A DNA stretch of 7,876 bases from CAYLZW01 sp964388085. Its GTDB lineage: Bacteria; Myxococcota; UBA727; CAYLZW01. The position numbers and the translations under genes were made by a program. The stretch is taken from NCBI GenBank assembly GCA_964388085.1, contig CAYLZW010000270.1, positions 1 through 7,876 on the forward strand. The letters are read 5' to 3'. Position 1 is the first letter of the stretch; every line of letters starts with the position of its first letter. The notes beneath the pieces were generated by a model. The model was not told the origin of the DNA. It saw nothing but the letters and a program-made list of their open reading frames with translations, and did no database searches. Positions 7,060-7,876 of this stretch are shown piece after piece.

Positions 7060-7876
7060 GCCGCCCCATGCAAAGCTATCGACGAGGCGGTGACGCGCGT
7101 CGCGGCTCGCGCGCGGGCGCGCTCAAAGGCGCGCTCTTCGTCGGCGTCGCGGCGGCCGGCGCCGTTGGTGTCGTGCGCCTCGACGGCTGGCTGCGCAGCG
7201 ACGACGTCCTGCCGCTGCGCTCCGTCGCGGTGGCCGGCGTCAGCGGCGAGCGCGCGCGAGAGGTGGTCGCCTACGCGGAGGTCAGCCAGGGTGAGCCCCT
7301 GCTCGGTGTGGACCTCGACGTCGTGAAGGCGCGCGTCGAGCAGCACCCCTTCGTCGACACCGCCAGCGTGCGGCGCGTGCCCCCCGACGGCCTCGAGATC
7401 GAGGTGCGCGAGCGCCGGCCGCGCGCCCTCGTCGCGCTCGACGGCGTGCTCTACCTCGTCGACGAGCGAGGCGCGCCACAGAAGCGCGCCATGCCGGGAG
7501 ACGGGCTCGATCTCCCCGTCATCACCGGCATCGGCGCCGACGCCTTCGCGGGGACGTTCACGGGCGGTGAGGAGAGCGGCGGCGCCGTGCTCCCTGCCCC
7601 GGACGCGCTCGGCGTCGCGCTGCGTGTCCTGGCCTCGCACGAGGCGGCGGGCGCGCCCGGCGGCGCCCTGGCAGAAGTTCGCATGGAGACCGCGGAGCGC
7701 CCGGTGGCGGTGCTGGCAGACGGTACGCGCGTCGTCCTCGGTGAGGGCGACTACGACGAGAAGATGGCGCGCCTCTCGCGCGTCATGGAGGCGCTTTCGC
7801 GCCAGGGAAAGGGAGCGGAGAGGGTTCGACTCGACGACGACCGCAGGCCTGAGAGGGTGGCGGTACGTCTCCGGGC
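7056..7876 (+). CDS. ftsQ: FtsQ/DivIB-type cell division protein (3' end outside window)
   Basis: FtsQ is a single-pass inner-membrane protein whose periplasmic part joins FtsB/FtsL and FtsW/FtsI to the early divisome. The frame stays open to the window edge: 273 complete codons with no stop. A short Arg-rich cytoplasmic tail (about residues 1-24) precedes one membrane segment (about 25-42, small and aliphatic residues), giving inside-to-outside topology. A POTRA domain follows (about 53-120): LPLRSVAVAGV, a helix, GEPLLGVDLDVVKARVEQHPFVDTASVRRVPPDGLEIEV, split here as 79-98 and 99-117. RERRPRALV (118-126), then LYLVDERG (132-139) and DLPVITG (152-158), open the FtsQ-type beta domain. A Gly- and acid-rich stretch (about 159-182) looks like a loop insertion. 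No Cys or enzyme motif is seen, as expected for a scaffold. The start is GTG in an overlap with the murB stop. The family call rests on the architecture and on the position at the end of the mur genes; sequence conservation in FtsQ is low. ftsA and ftsZ would be expected next, outside the window. Confidence 0.9.
   Translation, partial: MSRPMQSYRRGGDARRGSRAGALKGALFVGVAAAGAVGVVRLDGWLRSDDVLPLRSVAVAGVSGERAREVVAYAEVSQGEPLLGVDLDVVKARVEQHPFVDTASVRRVPPDGLEIEVRERRPRALVALDGVLYLVDERGAPQKRAMPGDGLDLPVITGIGADAFAGTFTGGEESGGAVLPAPDALGVALRVLASHEAAGAPGGALAEVRMETAERPVAVLADGTRVVLGEGDYDEKMARLSRVMEALSRQGKGAERVRLDDDRRPERVAVRLR

Noticed and set aside
6726..7640. A 304-codon open frame on the minus strand opposite murB and ftsQ
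   Set aside because: It has no recognisable domain, while both + strand genes show conserved motifs and a fitting start and overlap.

Overview
This window is a high-G+C stretch (roughly 70% by eye) of bacterial chromosome carrying the core of a division and cell-wall (dcw) cluster. All genes are on the + strand, in the order mraY, murD, ftsW, murG, murC, murB, ftsQ. The first gene is cut at its 5' end and the last at its 3' end by the window edges. The five genes between them look intact, with all recognisable catalytic motifs in place.

Layout: 1-1062 is mraY, without about its first 15 codons. murD (1067-2494) follows after only 4 bases. Every later junction overlaps: murD/ftsW by ATGA, ftsW/murG by TGATG, and murG/murC, murC/murB and murB/ftsQ by GTGA. 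No gap is longer than 4 bases, so there is no room for intergenic promoters, terminators or RNA genes, and none was seen. All six visible stop codons are TGA. Four of the six visible starts are GTG (murD, murC, murB, ftsQ); ftsW and murG use ATG. Every start has a purine-rich Shine-Dalgarno-like element 5-7 bases upstream, inside the preceding gene.

Function: MurB and MurC act in the cytoplasm to make UDP-MurNAc and add L-alanine, and MurD then adds D-glutamate. MraY transfers the finished UDP-MurNAc-pentapeptide to undecaprenyl phosphate (lipid I), and MurG adds GlcNAc (lipid II). FtsW, a SEDS-family protein, polymerises lipid II at the septum, and FtsQ is a scaffold linking the early and late divisome. 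One transcript therefore supplies precursor synthesis, septal polymerisation and divisome assembly.

Organism: the very high GC3, the MraY sequence (for example its ending in SLKLR and the segment before the last active-site Asp), the short type-II-like MurB directly before ftsQ, and the general gene order suggest a Gram-negative delta-proteobacterial lineage, probably a myxobacterium (Myxococcota). This is inference from remembered family sequences, not a search.

I found no undescribed system. The points worth a second look are small: an A/T-rich, codon-atypical island inside murB, a perfect 10-bp inverted repeat inside murG, substitutions in two usually conserved FtsW motifs, the absence of ddl between murB and ftsQ, and the dominance of GTG starts in the overlapping junctions.
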